A stretch of 64,000 nucleotides of DNA, from positions 1,240,001 to 1,304,000 of the forward strand of contig JANHCV010000003.1 in NCBI GenBank assembly GCA_025594325.1. Direction: 5' to 3'. Shown in pieces: positions 20,420 through 31,327 of the stretch. Source of the stretch: Blastocladiella emersonii ATCC 22665 (taxonomy: Eukaryota > Blastocladiomycota > Blastocladiomycetes > Blastocladiales > Blastocladiaceae). The position numbers and the translations under genes were made by a program. Every line of letters begins with the position of its first letter. Position 1 is the stretch's first letter. A model generated the notes under the pieces. The model had not been told where the DNA came from. It saw only the letters and a program-made list of their open reading frames with translations, and searched no databases.

Positions 20420-20736
20420 GGTCTCAACCACTGCAAGCAGGCCATTGTAAGATCATAACTGTACTATATGTTGTTGCTCCTCAATCCGAACGTAGCGACA
20501 CGCGACGCGCACAGTGCTTGCGCACCGCAACGTTGCCGCGGTGCTCCGACGGAACTCCTGAACCACAGCCGCCGTACAAAGTTATGACGAGCACGTTTTT
20601 CATACTCGGTGAGACGCTAGGAGGCAACAGTCTTAATGCATCACACCCAAAATCAGTCATGCGAATCTCACGTGCAAGGTGCGAGACGCGTTGGTCTCGC
20701 GTCTCGCACATCGCGACCGCTTTCCGACACCGCTCG
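20420..20736. other. Unique sequence between the YtkA-like gene and the palindrome
   Basis: About 300 bp separate the YtkA-like stop codon from the outer end of the left palindrome arm. No gene was seen. It includes the 12-bp hairpin at 20679-20709. Confidence 0.5.
20679..20709. repeat. 12-bp perfect hairpin next to the palindrome end
   Basis: GTGCGAGACGCG (20679-20690), a 7-nt loop, then CGCGTCTCGCAC (20698-20709) form a perfect inverted repeat. It lies 28 bp outside the first base of the left arm. It could be a terminator, a cruciform or a trace of the rearrangement. Confidence 0.55.
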
Positions 20737-21660
20737 CCGTGCAGGGCAACAAAACGCCGGCGTTCCCCCGCCCGCCCAGACTTGTTCCCAGATTCTTCTG
20801 TAAAACTACCATGGCGCTGATTGAAGAGTGTTTGCGACTCCCCCGGACGGCCGTCGGGGCGATGGCGCCTTCGCGGGCACCTCGTCTCGCCTGGCCGGGC
20901 GCGGGGGACAGGATCGTGCGTGGCGCTCCCAACCACCTTGTTTCTCGAGGTCCACGCTACCAAATCTCTGAGCCATCTTCTTACGTTGCTGCTTTACGTC
21001 CGTCTCCTCGCAGTTTTCGTTTTCGTGGTCGAGCTCAAGCCGATGTGCTCTGCTCGACCACTGCGTTGCTACTTTACGTCCTCCAATCGATCATCGCCGC
21101 TCGTGCTCTTCACACGCGCTTGAGCCGCCAAGAAAGCATCAATTATTAGCTTCTGATGCTCGCACGCAGGGGGTCGAGCGCGGCAGCCCGAGACAGCCGC
21201 GATGATGATCCTTCAACCCAGCGTAAGCTCACCCTCGGGTCGGGCTCTGTCGTGCGCACCATGGTGCGGAATCGAGAAAAAGTAACGCTGAGCGTGCGTG
21301 TCCGGGGACGGCAAGGTCAAAAGTAGTGCGGGAGCCGCCGTTCGACGCCAAGAGGATCAGGTTCTCAACAGAGTCTCGCGGCCTTCACACTTCAAGGCGC
21401 CCTTTCATGACGAATTCTCTTTCGAGGCACGATCTGCTTGCGAGGCGAAACTCGCGCTTCTCCTGGTTCAACGGCGGTAAGATAAGAGCAGCGGCAAGCG
21501 AGCGCAGCCTTCCATCGTCGTGTCGCAGCTCTGAGATCAACGCCGTGTCCATGTACGCGTCCGACAAGACAAAGCTGGCGCCGAGACACGCAAGACGTCA
21601 TCGAAGCAACACGGCGCGCATGTTCGCCCACGGGTCCAGCGAGTAACAGTCAGAGCAGGG
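20737..21660. other. Outer part of the left arm, no gene seen
   Basis: Nothing recognisable is encoded here. In the mirror copy (51603-52526) this stretch is the distal upstream region of the E2 gene. A minus-strand frame continuing from the TFIIB-like gene (minus strand from 21660 to about 21385) stays protein-like after two stop codons and could be a downstream exon of it. Confidence 0.4.
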
Positions 21661-22158
21661 TCACGGTGCACACGCGCTGACCGCCAGGACAAGCGGCGCA
21701 GGGAGCGGCGCGTACGACTCAAGAGCACATACGGCAACCCGACAGAACCGGCTCGCGTGCCGCGCAAGTACGATGTTGACGCCGTCGACGACGTGCGTGG
21801 GCCCACCGACCGTGACCACGGCGGCGATCACGCGCACTGCCACGATCGCTGGGTCCTTGTCCGCGCAATCGAGCCCGAGCAAGAGCATGGTGCCGCGGAA
21901 CTCGTGCATGGCGGGCTGGTGTCGCTCGTGATCGTCGTCGGTGCCTTGGCCAGAACGCGACGGCGCGCCGTATTTCGTGCTTTCAAAGCCGGCGACGAAG
22001 ACGCCCTGGTCGGCCTCGGCCGTCAGCATGCTCTCGTTGCGCACAACCCCGCATGCCGTGCAAACGACCTGCGGGTCGGCTTCCTCGAGGTCGGACGCCG
22101 GTGCGCGGCACGACGGACACCCTGGCGCTCGTGCTGATGCATGGTGTGACGAATTCAT
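21661..22158 (-). CDS. TFIIB/BRF-type zinc-ribbon protein (left copy)
   Basis: The product is 165 residues as read without introns. Residues 14-36 form a zinc ribbon, CPSC-x15-CTAC, in the context of TFIIB and BRF proteins (VVCTACGVVRNESM). The following ADQGVFVAGFEST resembles the linker of BRF1-type factors. From about residue 85, HEFRGTMLLLGLDCADK and then GGPTHVVDGVNIVLARHASR with FCRVAVCALESY resemble parts of the first cyclin-like repeat of TFIIB, but the repeat is short. The frame ends after that repeat; whether a second repeat follows through an intron (the same frame reopens downstream) is unclear. A full factor would recruit RNA polymerase II or III at promoters. The gene is divergent from the PB1 gene, with 268 bp between start codons. 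An identical copy lies at 51105-51602. Confidence 0.55.
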   Translation of the reverse strand: MNSSHHASARAPGCPSCRAPASDLEEADPQVVCTACGVVRNESMLTAEADQGVFVAGFESTKYGAPSRSGQGTDDDHERHQPAMHEFRGTMLLLGLDCADKDPAIVAVRVIAAVVTVGGPTHVVDGVNIVLARHASRFCRVAVCALESYAPLPAPLVLAVSACAP

Positions 22159-22426
22159 GGGTTGGAAGTTGGTCAGCGAGCAGAGGAGGTGAGAAGGGCG
22201 GCGACGAGTCGAGGCCGTTCCGCGCGCTTCTGCGGCCTTCGCCGACCTTCACCGCCCCGTTCACTTCACATCCATGGCCATCCACGGCCACCGCGTCATC
22301 AGAAGCCGTCGCCATGGCCGAGATCTATAAAGCGAGGCGGTCCCCCGACCTACCTCGACTGGATCAGAGCTCATCACAGCAACGCAGCGACTGACGACCA
22401 TCACACCGGCCAACAGTACCACCACC
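22159..22426. promoter_or_regulatory. Shared divergent promoter with TATA box at 22326-22331 (left copy)
   Basis: 268 bp separate the start codons of the TFIIB-like gene (leftward) and the PB1 gene (rightward). TATAAA at 22326-22331 lies 101 bp before the PB1 ATG, which sits in a CCACCATGG context. The region contains repeated CATGGCCAT-type steps. The same segment is mirrored at 50837-51104, with the box at 50932-50937. Confidence 0.55.
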
Positions 22427-23581
22427 ATGGCCCCGACCATCCCCTACTCGCCGAGCACTTACGTCGTCAAGCTGCGCGCGCACGGCACCCTGCGCCGCGT
22501 CCGTGTGCCGCACACCGTCGACTGGCCCACGTTCCTCGCCACGGTCCACCGCTTGTTCCCGCACACGCGCGCCTCGACCAGCTCCCTCGAGATCACGTAC
22601 ACGGACGAGGACGGCGACGTCATCTCGCTGTCGACCACGGACGAGCTCCGCGAGGCCTTGCAAACGGCCGAGCAGCTGGGTCGCGCGCCGCTGGTCTTCA
22701 GCGTCGTGGGCGACGACATGAGCGACTCGGACGCGGCCTCGATTGCCAGCTGGCGCGCGCGCGTCGTCTCGGGCCCGTTGCTCGAGGAGGTCGAGGTGCC
22801 GCCGTCGCCCGTGTCCACGACCTCGTCCTCGTCTTCGTCAAGTTTGGAGCCGCGCTCGCCCGTCTCGGCCAACGCCACGGACTCGGACGTCGAGTCGGTC
22901 GCCATTGACGCCAACGCCTATGAGCAGATGAGCCTGCCCGGCAGTGAGGCCGACGACTACGACTCCGTCTCGGACTTGGACGCTTCGAGCAGCGACGACA
23001 ACGACGAATCTGCTGACGAGGACGCCTCGCCCAAGGAGAACCTCGCCGCGCGTCAAGCACCCGCTACCAAGACGCGCAAGTTCTCGTCGCAGCCCAACTC
23101 GCCGACCATGAACGCCTTCGGCATGCTCAGCGCCCTCTTCGGCAGCCCCGACTCGCCCCGCCCGTGCACCTCCCGTGCCGACCGCGATCGCCCTCATCAT
23201 CCCGCAACCACCGCTCAGCGTCAGCACGCTGCCGCCGTGACCGCCGCGCGCGAGCGGGAAGAGATGGAGCGCCGCCGCCGCTGTCGCCAGCGCGCCATGG
23301 AGCTCGCGGCCGCGCAAGAGCGCGAACGCCAGTACGCCGAGTACGTCCGCGAGCTCGAGCGCCAGCGCCGCCGCGAGTTGCAGATCGAGCGGGAGCGCGA
23401 GGAGCGCGAGTACCGCCGTGCCCTGACCGCCGAACGCCAACGTCGCCAGCAGCAGGAGGCCACCGCTATCGAGATGATGATGATGGACCCCTTCACGGCC
23501 ATGTGCCGCGGGAGCAGCCACCGCCGCCAGCGCGCATCGCCAGCTCAGTATATCTCGACGATCCCTGGATGGGCGTGGTAA
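22427..23581 (+). CDS. PB1-domain protein with basic coiled-coil tail (left copy)
   Basis: A single exon encodes 384 residues. Residues about 10-90 are a PB1 domain: the first strands contain a basic stretch (VVKLRAHGTLRRVRV), and the acidic OPCA-type motif follows in TYTDEDGDVISLSTTDELRE, so both the lysine/arginine and acidic interaction faces seem present. PB1 domains pair front-to-back with other PB1 proteins in signalling and autophagy scaffolds. Residues about 95-205 are acidic and Ser-rich (for example SDLDASSSDDNDES). Residues about 265-345 are a dense Arg/Glu heptad region (REREEMERRRRCRQ), probably a long helix or coiled coil. No kinase or other catalytic domain accompanies the PB1 domain. 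An identical copy is at 49682-50836 on the other strand. The partner and pathway are unknown. Confidence 0.75.
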   Translation: MAPTIPYSPSTYVVKLRAHGTLRRVRVPHTVDWPTFLATVHRLFPHTRASTSSLEITYTDEDGDVISLSTTDELREALQTAEQLGRAPLVFSVVGDDMSDSDAASIASWRARVVSGPLLEEVEVPPSPVSTTSSSSSSSLEPRSPVSANATDSDVESVAIDANAYEQMSLPGSEADDYDSVSDLDASSSDDNDESADEDASPKENLAARQAPATKTRKFSSQPNSPTMNAFGMLSALFGSPDSPRPCTSRADRDRPHHPATTAQRQHAAAVTAAREREEMERRRRCRQRAMELAAAQERERQYAEYVRELERQRRRELQIEREREEREYRRALTAERQRRQQQEATAIEMMMMDPFTAMCRGSSHRRQRASPAQYISTIPGWAW

Positions 23582-25957
23582 GCTGAGATGAATACAATTC
23601 CTCCCTTTGACTGAATTGAAGCTCGATCTCGAAAAAAGCCTGCTAGTCTCGATCGAACCAGTCTCCCTCGCCAACCAACTTTGCCGAGTCCCTTGCCCAC
23701 CAGGTTTCCGCTCACGCTCAAGTTCCGAGACTTGTTGCGCTCGCAGCGGTGCTGTCGCATGAGAGAGCAAGCACTGACTCGTCCGCCGACGCTTGGTGCC
23801 AGAGCGTACCCTGCGAAGCGAGGAGGTGCAACCGCGGGACGGACCCACCGCCGGGCCTTGGTCGCTCGTGGCGACGACGGCGTGCAAAGCAGCCGAAAGA
23901 CGAGATGCGGCAAGTGACGGTCGGTTTCCATGCGATTCGTGGGTGGCAGAGCAGCATAGAGGAGAGCAGCGACCGCCGGCTCGACGCGCCGCTCAAACAA
24001 GTCGGCTCGCCTCGAGGAGTCAGTTCACCGCGCATCTGAGCAGCGCTCAGGCATGGTTTGCGAGCAACTCGAGAAGGAGGTGCACGGCGATCGCGTGAGC
24101 CAACGCGCAGTCGGCGTTCGCACAGAGCGCGCGCGACAGAGGGGGCAACAGCGTGCGCGTTGCATCAGGACGCGTCCTCGGACGACATGGCGTTGCAGTT
24201 GAATCGCTCGCTGGGTCTCTCTTTGGCTCGGAATTCATGCAGCAACATGTAAGACGGGCCTCGTTTGAGCCCGCTGGCGACGCAGAGCGGTCGGGTCGCT
24301 GGGCAGGTCGCCCGCGGCGGGTCGAGGAGGACGGGATCTGTGAGATGATTGCCGTGCTCAGTCGGTCGGTCGTGACCAGCATGAAGGTGAATGGGATGAA
24401 GATGCTGGCGGTTCCGTGGAGGACAAGAAGCGGTGGCGAGCGCGCCCGTCGGAACTGCGATAGAGAAGGTTCGCGGCGCTCCCTCGGCGCTAGATCTCCT
24501 CGTTCGGCAGTGCCAGCGCACTCCAGAGCGCGTCGCACTAGGAGACGGCAGCCGATCGAGTGCGGCGCAGCGACTCGAACCGACACTCAGTGTCACGGGC
24601 ACTCCGAGGAGGCAGCAGACCGTCGGTGCCGCCGTGCAAGTGCCGTTGCGGGTAGTCGCGCAAGCTTATGCGGTACATGGTGCCCCTGGGACGCCTGTGA
24701 ACGCGCCGGCGAGACGAAGGCTCGGGGGAGAGGGGACCGCCGTCGCTCGAGGGGGTGGGAGTGCGGTCCGCCACGCTCAGCGCACAGTGATGCCATGTGG
24801 CGCAACGCGTCGGCAGCACGCGCCGAGGTCCAATCCCTCTTCTGCTTTGCACCACGGCGCGAGGGCGTGCGGTAACTCGGGGTTGCCGACCGAATGGAAC
24901 GCATTTGCACTCGCTGCTGGGGTGGCGCGAGGTGAAACTCGTCGCGTCGCGGAATCACGCCATGGTCACGTTTTGTCTCGCAGCCGCGGCCGCGGGAGAC
25001 GCGCGCACGCACACGTCGACCACACTTGCCTCCCGAAACGCGACGCGTCGATGCGTCGATACGTCGGCGCGTCGAACAGCTTGTTCTCTTGCCACATCAT
25101 GCTTTGACTCCTTTTGCGATGCCATCGACCGCCCCGCCTTCCGCCACGTGCTGATGCAATACCGCCCGTAACCGCTCGACGGGCTCGCGCCACGTACCCG
25201 GGTGCACTCGTGCCAACCTGCGCAGGCGGACCGCCGGTTCAGTTTAGCCGGGCTCCGACCCCGGGTCCCGTGTTAACACGGATCGTCTGTCGCGCGACGA
25301 GTGGCACAGGCAGCGCGACGCCGCCGTAACCTCGAGCACTCCAGTCTTGCACACTGCACCGGCTGCTGCGCAACGCCGGCATGCAGTCGTTCAAGGCTGC
25401 CGCTCGGACCTGAACCTGACCCGCGCGTCCGCACGTGTATGCCGACCGGCCGGCCGTCGCGACACACTCTTCAAGCGCCGTTGGGGTTTCAGCCGTGTCC
25501 GTCCAGTACGTCAAGCGCACGCGACGAGATGTCTGCTGACGCAGGGCGTGTCCGTCCAGATGGCGACGACGTCAAGGAGATCCTGGGCATGGCCAGCCGA
25601 GCCGATCCGAGCTGAGCCCACGACTACCTGCAACCGGACTCAGCACGCTTCGTGTCGTGTTCGGTCCCAACATCAGCCGCGCGCGACACGGATCAGCGCG
25701 GTACGTGTTCTCACTCTCGACGCCCTCGCCGCGTATGCGTCGTCGCGGGCGCGCACACGCCCTTGCCGAGTGATCTGTCCGCCAAGCGGCAGGTCAGGCT
25801 CGGCGTGGAGCGCGAAGTGATTGCGAGGAGTTGGGTGCGGGTACGCGGATGCTCGATGCACCTCGCACGAAACGGCCTGTACTGACATGAGCGCGTCGAA
25901 TCTCGTGTAGAAGCGACTCCAATTACCTCTCGGCCGTGCTAACTTTGGCGGTTCCGC

Positions 25958-26290
25958 ATGCGCACGAGCTCAAGCTCGAGTCGCTCAACTGCGCTGCTAC
26001 GACGCGTCAAGGCGACCACGCTCACGATCAATCAGCGTACGGCATGTAGCTCGACCCTGACGCGCGAGTTCAAGTCGGCGGGCGGCGTACATTGCCTGAC
26101 ACGGGACGTGTCGTTTCGTCGGTCGCCACGGAACATCACACTGATGATCACTCACCTCTCGACGCTTCCATTCACCAGAACATCGTCGTGCCAGTCGATC
26201 CAACAGCTGGCGTTCGTTCGCGACAACGCACGACGACCGAGAACCTGCACGCACGCGCTCAAGGTCGGCATCGGCGTGGGCCAGATCGCG
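25958..26290 (+). repeat. Diverged direct repeat, copy 1 (left arm)
   Basis: This aligns by eye with 27857-28260 in the same orientation. The clearest shared word is 21 bp long (26076-26096 against 28007-28027), followed by shared GTCGGTCGCCAC and CACGACGACC(C)GAGAACC words at matching spacing. Identity elsewhere is clearly lower. The mirror copy is 46973-47305. Confidence 0.6.
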
Positions 26291-27856
26291 CTCAAGAAGT
26301 AGGTCGGCACTCGTTCGAGAACTCGCTGATCGAGCTCCAGGGCGCGACCATGGCCATGGTCATGGCCATGAACCGGGTCGGTCGCTGGCCGCGGGCCGAT
26401 CGGCAAGCGCCAGTAGGCAGGCAGCTCAAGCTGGTCGCCGCCATCCCCGAGCTCGTGCTCGAGCTCGCGCGCCTGAGTGCAAGCCGAGCGCGAGTGGTGG
26501 CTGATGTACGGTACGCAAAAGGAGTCCATCGCCATCCGCAGACTCACATGACGCGTCACTCGAATCCAGGGCGAGGTTGACGCTACGACTACCGCCGCAA
26601 GACGCGCCTCGGGTCTCGGACCTCGCTCAGTCAACGACCGCCAGCGATTAGCAACAGTGGGCCAGCCTGCAGGACTCGTACCGGAGACACTCGCGCGCAG
26701 TGGCCCTAGCTGCCGTCGAGCATGTCGGACCGGGTCGCGACGCAATCCAGTTCGAGTCGGCGGCGGGCGGCAGTGGCGGGGATGCAGCAGGTCATCGTCA
26801 ACCTGGGACGTGTCGTCGCTCTGGGTCCCTCATCCGCGCGGACACGGATGTTCGCTCACGCTACTTGCTCGCTCGCTCGCCGCGCTACTCTAGAAACCTA
26901 CCGCGTGTCGTGACCGAGCGCTCTCAACAGTCCGGCCATTCTCGACGTTTGGACGGCCATCGCGGCCATGATGACCATCGCGTCTATCCGAGTCGTGCTC
27001 CCGCCTCGCCAGCGCTCCAAATCGATGCACCTCGAAAACTACTCTCTGTCGCAGGAGCAAGCAGCACGGCCCATTACGGTTTTTCGGGTGCCACAACGAA
27101 GGTATGCTACGGATCGGCTACCGCATCACAGGAAATGACGCGTCGCTCGGCTCTAGGAGACAGCCAGCCCGCCATGTATACGGCCTCCCGTGGACATGTT
27201 CGGCGGCGTCTTTGCTACTTCCGGTACGCCAAAGGCACGCTTCCCGACGTCTGCTGACGCGACGCGCATCGTTCCAGACCACCTACAACGACGTCAAGAA
27301 GACTTTTGGCGGCTCCACCTCCTCCTCGAGTCAGAACGGTACGCGTCCCTTCCCTTACTCGCTGCGCTCTCATCGAAAACGCGTCGCTTTGCGCTCGTCA
27401 TCCAGTTGTCCAGTTTATTTCGCGTCACGGCCTCGATTTCTTGACGGACTGTTCGCTCGCCCGGCTCCCAGTCCAGCCGGTCCGCCATGTTGCTCGATGG
27501 CAACGAAAACGCGAACACGCGCTCGCCGAGGCGATCCGGGTGCCGCGATGCAGGTCAAGCTCGACGCGGATCGCGTAGATCCCGGTACGGCAGCAGCAGT
27601 TTGGTGGCGGTAAGCGCGTGTTTGCAAAGGATCCGTCACTCGGCTCAACACTGACCTGGGTCGGCGGCTTCCGCGTAGCAGCAATGACATCAAGCTCGCG
27701 CTCGGGCGTGCTGGCCGCGGCGTCGGCCGGCTGTTCCGCGACCATCAACTGCTCCTCGTGTCTCTTGCCCAGTTCTCGCAGCAAGGTCGCTTCCTCTCAA
27801 CGGTTTGCCTCAAGCAGAGCGACGGTACGAGTTTTCATGGTCTCGTAGTGGTGGTC

Positions 27857-28260
27857 ATGCACTCATTGCTCACGCGCGCTCGAGTACTACTGCAGCACGC
27901 TACGCCGACGCGTCAAGTCGGCCACGCTCAAGTTCAACACTCAGCGCTCACGCTCAACGTACGGCACGACGCTCGACTGACCGCGCAGCGCGGCGCGAGT
28001 CCTGGACGGCGGGCGGCGTACATTGCCCTGCATGGATGGTACGTGATATGTGTCGTCGCTTCGTCGTCGGTCGCCACAAAAAGTATCACCAATGACCGAC
28101 CACTCACATCTTGCTGTTGCTGAATTTCTCCAGATCCTCGCCATGACTCTCGATTCCGGCGAGTCGTGCTCCTTGGCAACACACGACGACCCGAGAACCA
28201 GCACGCGCGCATTCAAGGCCAGCGGCAGCATTGAACGTGGGCCGGCTCGCGCTCACCGAG
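27857..28260 (+). repeat. Diverged direct repeat, copy 2 (left arm)
   Basis: This is the partner of 25958-26290, with small insertions relative to it. The mirror copy is 45003-45406. Confidence 0.6.
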
Positions 28261-28967
28261 AAGCTCAACACGCACACACGCGCGCCCGTACTCGCCTCCA
28301 ACTTCGACGCTGCCGCCGCGACCAGCGGTGCTTCACGACGACAACGACTCGTTTCCGTGATGGTACGCTTTATGTCTTCTGCGCTTAGTGGTTGCGAATA
28401 CGGCGGACTGACGCGCGCGCGAACCATGAACGTTCCTCCAAGTAGGCGCTGCACGCTCAACAAGGGTTGTTGATCGATCGTATCGCCACCGTCGCTCTTC
28501 CTCTTCCTCAAGCGTGTCCGGATCATCTTCCTCGTCGTCGCCCATCTGTTTCGGCAACCTCGCCGCCTCGCCACGCTTCGCTCTCGCGCCATCGCCCAAC
28601 CCATCAGCACGTGTTCGTGGCCTCGCGCTGTGGCCATGGCCGCGGATGGCATCAACTATGGCTCATCACCCGCGACATGATCGAGCTCGGAGCGCGCGAC
28701 ACGAACCGACGACTCACATCCCCAAGCTACCCGCGCGCGCACGTTCGAGTCCAAGCCGTCGTCGTGGTCGTGGTCGTGGTCATGTCGGCGGCGGTGGCGC
28801 AGGTCGTCGTCCAGCATGGGACGTATTTTCCTGGTTGGCCGCGTCAACCCCACCCATTCATCAGCTGATGATCACTCACGCATCGCTTGCTCGCTGCGCT
28901 GCTCTCGTAGAGCTGATGCCCGGTTCATCGTGCTTCGAGTCGAAAGGGTCACAGTGAAAAAGCACCC

Positions 28968-29335
28968 CGGTTAGGAAATCGCCCTAACCCGCTCCTAACC
29001 CATGGTTAGGGTAGGTTAGCACCGCTTAGGTTTTTCGGAACGGTTAAGAAGGGTTAGGAGACCGGTTAGCGCGATCGAATCTCTAACCAGTCATGGTCAG
29101 GTTAGGATCGTGGGTTAGCGACGCAAGGTTAGGTCGTGGGTTAGCAACGACTAGTAGTCGAGCTAGCGTCGCGGTTAGCAGGCGGCTAACAAGTAATGAG
29201 TTTGAAGGCGCTTAGGCGTAGTTTGACGCGCGACGAGGTTAGAGAAGCGCGACTAATCGCGAGACGGATTAGTGCGAAGTTACGTAGATTAGTATCGGAA
29301 GCGATTAGGAGCTGGTTAGCAGCTAATTAGGCTCG
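28968..29335. repeat. TTAG-rich subterminal array, outer end (left copy)
   Basis: More than twenty TTAG or CTAA cores occur in about 370 bp, mostly as GGTTAGG or GGTTAGC, at irregular spacing and mostly in one orientation. Such arrays usually bind transposase. The resemblance to TTAGGG telomere repeats is superficial because the spacing is irregular. It is mirrored at 43928-44295. Confidence 0.7.
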
Positions 29336-29753
29336 ATACAGCTGAATATCATTTACTGACTCATCATGACACGTTTTCGGCAAATCACGTATATTGAGGT
29401 GATTAAAACAGCGGCCACGCCGCTTGCGCTCGCGCACGCGTCCCACGCGTTGCGCCACACTCGCCGCCCGAAATCACGCCGCCCCCGATCGGCCGGTCCC
29501 AGGACACCGCACAGCCCGCGACCGCCACCCGTCACACGCCGCCGCTCCCCCGAGCAGCGACGGCGAACACAACGGCGAATACCGCCGTACTCGTCGGCCG
29601 CGACTCGCGACCGCCGCGTCGAGCCGAAACCAACCGCCTTCGCGATGATGGCCAGGTACAGCTCGAGCAGCAGCGGCAAGCCGCGGCCGCGGACGTGGCG
29701 GCGGTCGCGTCCGCCCAGCACCACCGCCGAGTCGTGATGAGGAGAACACGTAC

Positions 29754-30160
29754 ATCGATATGCTTGAGCGATACCGGCTACGATTCACGGCACGCAGGAC
29801 TTCAGTGAACGGTCCGAGGAGCACGAGCGAGGCGCCTTGCGACGGCGGCCCGCAAACGAGGCCCGTGAGGACGGGCTCCGCTCGCCAGCACACTCGTCGA
29901 GATACCACGAGAGGCATTGGTGGAGGCGAAGAGGAGGAGAAACAGCAGCTCACGTACGGATCAGCGACGAGACGAGAACAGGCCGACCATGGCCATCGAC
30001 CTTCACGCTGACCTGGGCCGATTCCGTTAGCCTAGACAATGACGAGCGGACACAGTACAGGTTAGCTATGAGTTAGGTCGGCCGATGAGACACACACGAC
30101 CGTCACGGTCAAACTGGGAGGAGGCGTACCCGTCGCCGTCACGTCGGCCGTGGCGCGCAT
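29754..30160 (-). CDS. Cargo gene fragment Z with intact splice sites (left copy)
   Basis: On the minus strand a TATTTAA box (30243-30249) is followed 89 bp later by an ATG. Exons 30160-30130, 30065-29958 and 29892-29754 stay in one frame across introns of 64 and 65 nt (both with GTACG donors; the first has CTAAC just before its TAG acceptor). The deduced product begins MRATADVTAT, continues with NLYCVRSSLSRLTESAQVSV and VDGHGRPVLVSSLI, and a later part reads LTGLVCGPPSQGASLVLLGP with FTEVLRAVNRSRYRSSIS. A further donor (GTACGT) lies at the end, but the next exon could not be fixed. The promoter spacing and intron sizes match host genes, suggesting a captured host gene 5' end. The family was not recognised. 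Confidence 0.4.
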
Positions 30161-30242
30161 GCTATACGAGGCGAATATCTTGACGAGGGGCGGCCGCGGG
30201 GGAGAAGAGTGCCTTGCTGAGCAGAGTGCGGGCGCGCGAAGC

Positions 30243-30249
30243 TTAAATA
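30243..30249 (-). promoter_or_regulatory. TATA-like box of cargo gene Z (left copy)
   Basis: TATTTAA on the minus strand lies 89 bp before the ATG of gene fragment Z, the same spacing as for host genes in this window. It is mirrored at 43014-43020. Confidence 0.45.
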
Positions 30250-30551
30250 CCGCCGCGGCGGAAGGACCCTCCCGGTCTCAGCAAGAACGCGAGCGAAGGG
30301 GTTCGAAACCTTGTTCGGTCCCCACGACGCGTCACGTGCAGATGACCGCCGCGTCCACAACTGCACGGCTGGCTCGCACGCCGTTGCACGAGTCATGCTA
30401 CCCGTGTCGCAAAATCCTCAAAGGTTTTTTCAACACGACACAGAACTGAATAAGGCACTGCTTGCAACGTATTTAACGGAAGAAATACAATCAAATGCGT
30501 CCAACTGGTGCCCTGGCGCTGTGTCGCGCAACGGCGACGCGGTCGCCCTGT

Positions 30552-31134
30552 TCACGCACCATCAGAGGGCGGGTAGAACAGCTTGTGCGACGGGTCATCG
30601 GGATGCTCTGCGAGCACCTCGGCCTCGCGAATCCGGTCCTGGCGGTTAGTCTCGATGGTCGAGTCCGCGTGCCGCGCGGCCATGTCGAAGCCGAGGGTCG
30701 CCTGCTCGCTCGCGCGCACGTCAAAAGGGACGAGCATTCCCGCCATAGGCATCTCGGGCGAGGCCGCGAAATGGTCGACTGCGACGACGGCCAGGCGCCG
30801 GTTCCCGCGCGCGTGATGCTGAGGTGAGGGCGTGGATGCGTCATCCTCGCCAATCTCGGCGGGATGGTAGAGCGCAATCGGGCGCACCCGATCGATAAGG
30901 CGCACAATCTACACTCGTCCCTCGCGTGTCAGTCAACCGCGACAAAAAGACGCCCATCACGCGTCCACATACCTTGGCGCTGCGCCACGAGGGGCGACGC
31001 CGCTTGACCTTGGTGACACAGTCGCCGACGACGAGCCTGAACTCAAACTGCAGCAGGTCATGCACCGACTTCTCGCGGTTGGCGGGGACGAGGCTCCCAC
31101 ACTGGCCGAGCTGCGCGACAAACTGATGCACCGG
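30552..31134 (-). CDS. Cargo gene fragment X, 3' part with one intron (left copy)
   Basis: Two exons on the minus strand (31134-30973 and 30908-30552) are joined in phase 0 by a 64-nt intron with donor GTATGT and acceptor GTGTAG. The reading contains HQFVAQLGQCGSLVPANREK and DLLQFEFRLVVGDCVTKVK, then after the intron IVRLIDRVRPIALYHPAEIG and further on FDVRASEQATLGFDMAARHA, ending EHPDDPSHKLFYPPSDGA and a stop. Codon use favours C/G third positions as in host genes. Upstream sequence continues protein-like only with frame changes, so the 5' end is missing or broken. The function is unknown. Confidence 0.4.
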
Positions 31135-31327
31135 GTGAAACCTGCCCCGCCCTTGGCGCCGACGACGGATGCGTTGAAGTCCACTGTGCGTGGCGCGAGG
31201 CGCGCAGCTGTGCGTAGTAGGGCGCCATCGAGTCGGTATCGCGCGGTGGTCCCTCTAGATGCAGAACCGGTACATGACGCTCCCGACGACTTTGCGTGGG
31301 CGATCTTCGGTCGCCGCCATGGTCGCT

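Larger units (their letters stand above)
23582..28949. other. Gene-poor decayed region of the left arm
   Basis: This 5.4-kb stretch has many open frames on both strands but none with a recognisable or convincing product. It contains two diverged copies of the same sequence (25958-26290 and 27857-28260) and further weaker repeats (around 25510-25590 against 27250-27310, and 26750-26890 against 28790-28910). It therefore looks like an old tandem duplication of an unidentified unit of about 1.8 kb, now degenerate. The mirrored stretch is 44314-49681. Confidence 0.5.

Noticed and set aside
24047-24875. Opposing open frames of about 180-240 codons in each arm
   Set aside because: Composition is shadow-like (Arg/Ser/Ala), no motif was seen, and no TATA box or splice structure supports them.
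28968-29335. TTAGG-rich stretch as an interstitial telomere
   Set aside because: The TTAG cores are irregularly spaced and in mixed contexts, not tandem TTAGGG. They sit directly inside inverted terminal repeats, with a second array at the other end, so transposon subterminal repeats explain them better.
30225-30325. tRNA gene suggested by GGTTCGAAACC at about 30300
   Set aside because: The word matches a B box, but the T-stem pairs poorly, no acceptor stem or anticodon arm can be folded around it, and the A-box-like word upstream is weak.
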